Source: Candidatus Hydrogenedentota bacterium
GTDB lineage: Bacteria; Hydrogenedentota; Hydrogenedentia; Hydrogenedentales; SLHB01
Length of the DNA: 33,788 bases
Direction of reading: 5' to 3'
Assembly (NCBI GenBank): GCA_020848835.1
Contig: JADLHJ010000038.1
Coordinates: 1-33,788, forward strand
The notes below the pieces were generated by a model that was given only the letters and a program-made list of their open reading frames with translations, ran no database searches and was not told the origin of the DNA. Made by a program: the position numbers and the translations under genes. Within the stretch, counting starts at the first letter, position 1; each line of letters opens with the position of its first letter. Of this stretch, positions 31,959 through 33,788 are shown piece by piece.

Positions 31959-32836
31959 TCGGGCGCGCCTTTACCGGTAATGAGTTCGACAAACTCGCTC
32001 GAATGCGCCTCGACGTGCGCGATAATCGTCACCACGCGCCCGCGCAGGTAGTAGTAAAAAATCAGCGCCATGATCGCGAGCGCGAGACCCGCAGCCGTAT
32101 TCACCATCGCCTTCGCGACATTGTCTGCCATTGCTAGCGAACGCGACTGCGCATCGTTGTACGCGATCGCGCCAAACGCGCCGATCATGCTAATCACGGT
32201 ACCCAGCAATCCCAACAGCGGCGCGAGCACGCCGATGTTATTGAGATAGGAAATCTTCTGCCACATCGCCATGGCGCGGCGCTCGCCTTCGCTCTCCATC
32301 GCCTCCTGGACTACGTAGCGATCGTGTCCGTGCAGACGAAGCCCCGCGCGCAACACGTTTGCGATAAATTCGTCCCGGTCTTCGCACATCTGATACGCGC
32401 CGCGCAGATCGCCCGCGCGGATTTGCGCCTGCGCGCGTTTCACAAACTGGATTGGTACCTCGCGGTTCGGCGTCAGCGTGACCATAAAATAAATCGCCAT
32501 CCCCAACGCGACCACGCTCAACGCGATGATGATCATCATCACGACACCGCCAGACTTCACCATGTCCCACAAAGTCATTGCCTTATAGGCACCCGCTGGA
32601 GAAGGCGCGGCGGCCGGCGCGGCTGCCGCTGTTTCGGCTGCCGGCGGGGCTGGCGCAGGGGGTGTCACCACTGGAGTAGGTGTTGGCGATTCAGCCGTTG
32701 GCGCTGGGGCCGTTGCCGCAGGAGATTCTTGCGCAAAGGCAGCGATTGATGACCCAGAAAATACGAGAAGTGCGATTGCTAATAGGATTGCGAACGATCG
32801 CAGAAAAAGACGGGGTTCCGGCCCGAAAATTGTCAT
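31955..32836 (-). CDS. ExbB/TolQ/MotA-family proton channel with Ala/Pro-rich N-terminal extension
   Basis: This 293-residue protein has a signal-peptide-like N-terminus (to about 35, ending AFAQESPA) and an Ala/Pro/Thr-rich linker (36-82). The channel domain follows. The first helix is VVMMIIIALSVVALGMAIYF, then a cytosolic loop with AGDLRGAYQMCEDRDEF, then APLLGLLGTVISMIGAF, then a last helix near NTAAGLALAIMALIFYYYL. The family powers TonB, Tol or gliding motors with the proton motive force. The ATG has AGAGGAGC about nine bases upstream. First gene of the operon; a promoter is seen at 32906-32935. Confidence 0.92.
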   Translation of the reverse strand: MTIFGPEPRLFLRSFAILLAIALLVFSGSSIAAFAQESPAATAPAPTAESPTPTPVVTPPAPAPPAAETAAAAPAAAPSPAGAYKAMTLWDMVKSGGVVMMIIIALSVVALGMAIYFMVTLTPNREVPIQFVKRAQAQIRAGDLRGAYQMCEDRDEFIANVLRAGLRLHGHDRYVVQEAMESEGERRAMAMWQKISYLNNIGVLAPLLGLLGTVISMIGAFGAIAYNDAQSRSLAMADNVAKAMVNTAAGLALAIMALIFYYYLRGRVVTIIAHVEAHSSEFVELITGKGAPE

Positions 32837-32905
32837 CGGGAAAGCTCCTCTTTCGAGACTCGACTACACCGCGCCAGCGCCTAAGTACAGTGCGTCGCGG
32901 AAGAT

Positions 32906-32935
32906 ATTATGCCTTTACTTCTCAAAAGGTTGCAA
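32906..32935 (-). promoter_or_regulatory. Sigma-70-like promoter for the exbB operon
   Basis: On the minus strand TTGCAA (32935-32930) is followed after 18 bases by CATAAT (32911-32906), four and five of six consensus bases. It lies about 70 bases before the exbB start codon. Confidence 0.5.
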
Positions 32936-33078
32936 AAGGTAATTAGCGGACGGGGCCATCACGCGCGAGATGCAGTTCAGACAAAACGGAGGCTAGAGCA
33001 ATAAGCGGGTCTTCCAACGCGTTTCTAATCACGCCACGGGGTCACAGGTTGTGTGAAACGTCTCAGGAGGTATTTGCC

Positions 33079-33168
33079 ATGCCGTCGTCACCGTTTGAGT
33101 TTCTCTTTCTCATCTTCCGCTACCTGATTCGCCTATTTTTCCTGCGCGGTCCGGTAATGCTGGAGTGA
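33079..33168 (+). CDS. 29-residue hydrophobic/basic small protein
   Basis: The ATG is preceded by a perfect AGGAGGT Shine-Dalgarno seven bases upstream, stronger than most in this window. The peptide begins MPSSPFEFLFLIFRYLIRLF, ends in a Gly-Pro-Val-Met-Leu-Glu stretch, and is rich in Phe, Leu and Ile with three Arg residues. It could be a short amphipathic or transmembrane helix. It is divergent from exbB and convergent with rplL, whose terminator begins 4 bases past its stop. It is too short for family recognition; it could be a small membrane regulator, a small type-I-like toxin or a leader. Confidence 0.55.
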   Translation: MPSSPFEFLFLIFRYLIRLFFLRGPVMLE

Positions 33169-33172
33169 CCCT

Positions 33173-33208
33173 AAAAAAAAATTGCCGGGTCCCGTGGCGG
33201 GACCCGGC
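33173..33208 (-). terminator. Rho-independent terminator after rplL
   Basis: On the minus strand the 10-bp stem GCCGGGTCCC / GGGACCCGGC with a five-base loop is followed by AA and then a run of nine T. It is 23 bases past the rplL stop. This ends the rplJ-rplL transcript. Confidence 0.93.
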
Positions 33209-33231
33209 AGACAGCACTTGCAGGTAGACAG

Positions 33232-33621
33232 TTACTTGCCTTTGATTTCGACTTTGGCGCCAGCCGCTTCGACCTTCGCCTTGATGTCCTTGGCTTCTTC
33301 GTCGGACACGCCTTCCTTGATGGGCTTCGGCGCGCCGTCCACGAGGTCCTTGGCTTCCTTGAGGCCAAGGCCCGTGACGCCACGGACTTCTTTGATCACG
33401 TTGATCTTGTTCGCGCCAACTTCCGCGAGGATCACGTCGAACGACGTGGGGGCTTCTTCCACAGCAGCTTCCGCGCCGCCGCCCATCGGCATCATGCCAC
33501 CCATCATCATGGGGGCCGCTGCCGTCACGCCAAACTTCTCTTCGAGCGCCTTCACGAGCTCGCTGCACTCAAGCACCGACAACTCGGCGACTTTATCGAC
33601 AATTTCCTGTACCTTCGACAT
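33232..33621 (-). CDS. rplL: 50S ribosomal protein L7/L12
   Basis: This 129-residue protein has the N-terminal dimerisation helix ([20 protein letters not shown]). A Met/Gly/Ala-rich hinge follows ([12 protein letters not shown]). The C-terminal factor-binding domain is [20 protein letters not shown], then [20 protein letters not shown]. It forms the ribosomal stalk that recruits GTPase factors. GGGAGAT lies about nine bases before the ATG. It follows rplJ after 36 bases and is closed by a strong terminator; rpoB is not next. Confidence 0.97.
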   Translation of the reverse strand: MSKVQEIVDKVAELSVLECSELVKALEEKFGVTAAAPMMMGGMMPMGGGAEAAVEEAPTSFDVILAEVGANKINVIKEVRGVTGLGLKEAKDLVDGAPKPIKEGVSDEEAKDIKAKVEAAGAKVEIKGK

Positions 33622-33657
33622 GGAACCAAATCTCCCTTAAATAAGTAATGCGCGCGA

Positions 33658-33788
33658 CTAGGCCGCGGCGGCTTCTTCTTTCTGTTTGCGAATCTGATCC
33701 AAACAATTGACCAGTCCATTCGGTATCGCGTTGATGGTGCTGACCGCGTTGCGGATCGGCGCCTGAATCGTACCGATGATCTGCGCCA
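33658..33788 (-). CDS. rplJ: 50S ribosomal protein L10, C-terminal fragment (cut by window edge)
   Basis: The last 42 codons of an ORF entering from the right edge read AQIIGTIQAPIRNAVSTINA and end in a Lys/Glu/Ala-rich tail before TAG. The Q-x-P-x-R-N-x-V segment and helical tail fit L10, which anchors the L7/L12 stalk. rplL follows, as is universal for this pair. Confidence 0.9.
   Translation of the reverse strand, partial: AQIIGTIQAPIRNAVSTINAIPNGLVNCLDQIRKQKEEAAAA

Overview
This is a moderately GC-rich bacterial chromosome segment with no rRNA, tRNA, CRISPR array, transposase or phage gene that I could find. Core genes are arranged in classic bacterial operons. Around them lie secreted, lipid-anchored and membrane proteins (sialidase-like, DUF4838-type, secreted ADP-ribosylglycohydrolase-like) and many dispersed palindromic intergenic repeats. 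The mix suggests an uncultured, environmental Gram-negative lineage of the PVC/Planctomycetes-like or Hydrogenedentes type. That placement is an inference from gene content; no phylogenetic marker was tested.

Layout. (1) 1-3585, minus strand: ffh - small ORF - rpsP - khpA - rimM - trmD - rplS, the conserved SRP/ribosome-maturation operon, with rplS cut by the window edge. (2) 3868-12107, plus strand: an accessory block of exported proteins (sialidase-like, ADP-ribosylglycohydrolase-like, CocE/S15 hydrolase with a C-terminal anchor, DUF4838+PA14 lipoprotein). It is interrupted by a toxin-antitoxin pair whose RelE-like toxin is frameshifted. (3) 12073-14506: a multi-pass GT-C-like membrane protein, a tiny membrane protein, and a FlgM-like protein preceded by a sigma-28-like promoter. 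(4) 14671-21797, minus strand: gap - pgk - rpsO - pnp - M16 peptidase - dut, with palindromic repeats filling the larger spacers. (5) 22249-27250: a PASTA-domain exported protein, priA, and a long galactokinase-like GHMP kinase. (6) 27412-32836, minus strand: a tightly coupled four-gene operon, exbB/tolQ - exbD/tolR - TPR protein - VWA protein with a TonB-like N-terminal anchor. (7) 33079-33788: a 29-codon ORF with a perfect Shine-Dalgarno, then rplL and the end of rplJ on the minus strand with a textbook terminator.

How they work together. Regions 1, 4 and 7 are housekeeping (protein targeting, ribosome assembly, mRNA decay, glycolysis, nucleotide hygiene). Region 2 looks like extracellular glycan or glycoconjugate processing. 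Region 6 is the best candidate for an under-described system: a proton-motive-force-driven Tol/Ton-like machine in which a MIDAS-bearing VWA protein takes the place of TolA/TonB and a large TPR protein takes the place of CpoB/YbgF. The remaining interest lies in the palindromic repeat families placed inside core operons, a 30-bp near-perfect hairpin, the RGG-tailed PNPase, and the broken toxin gene.
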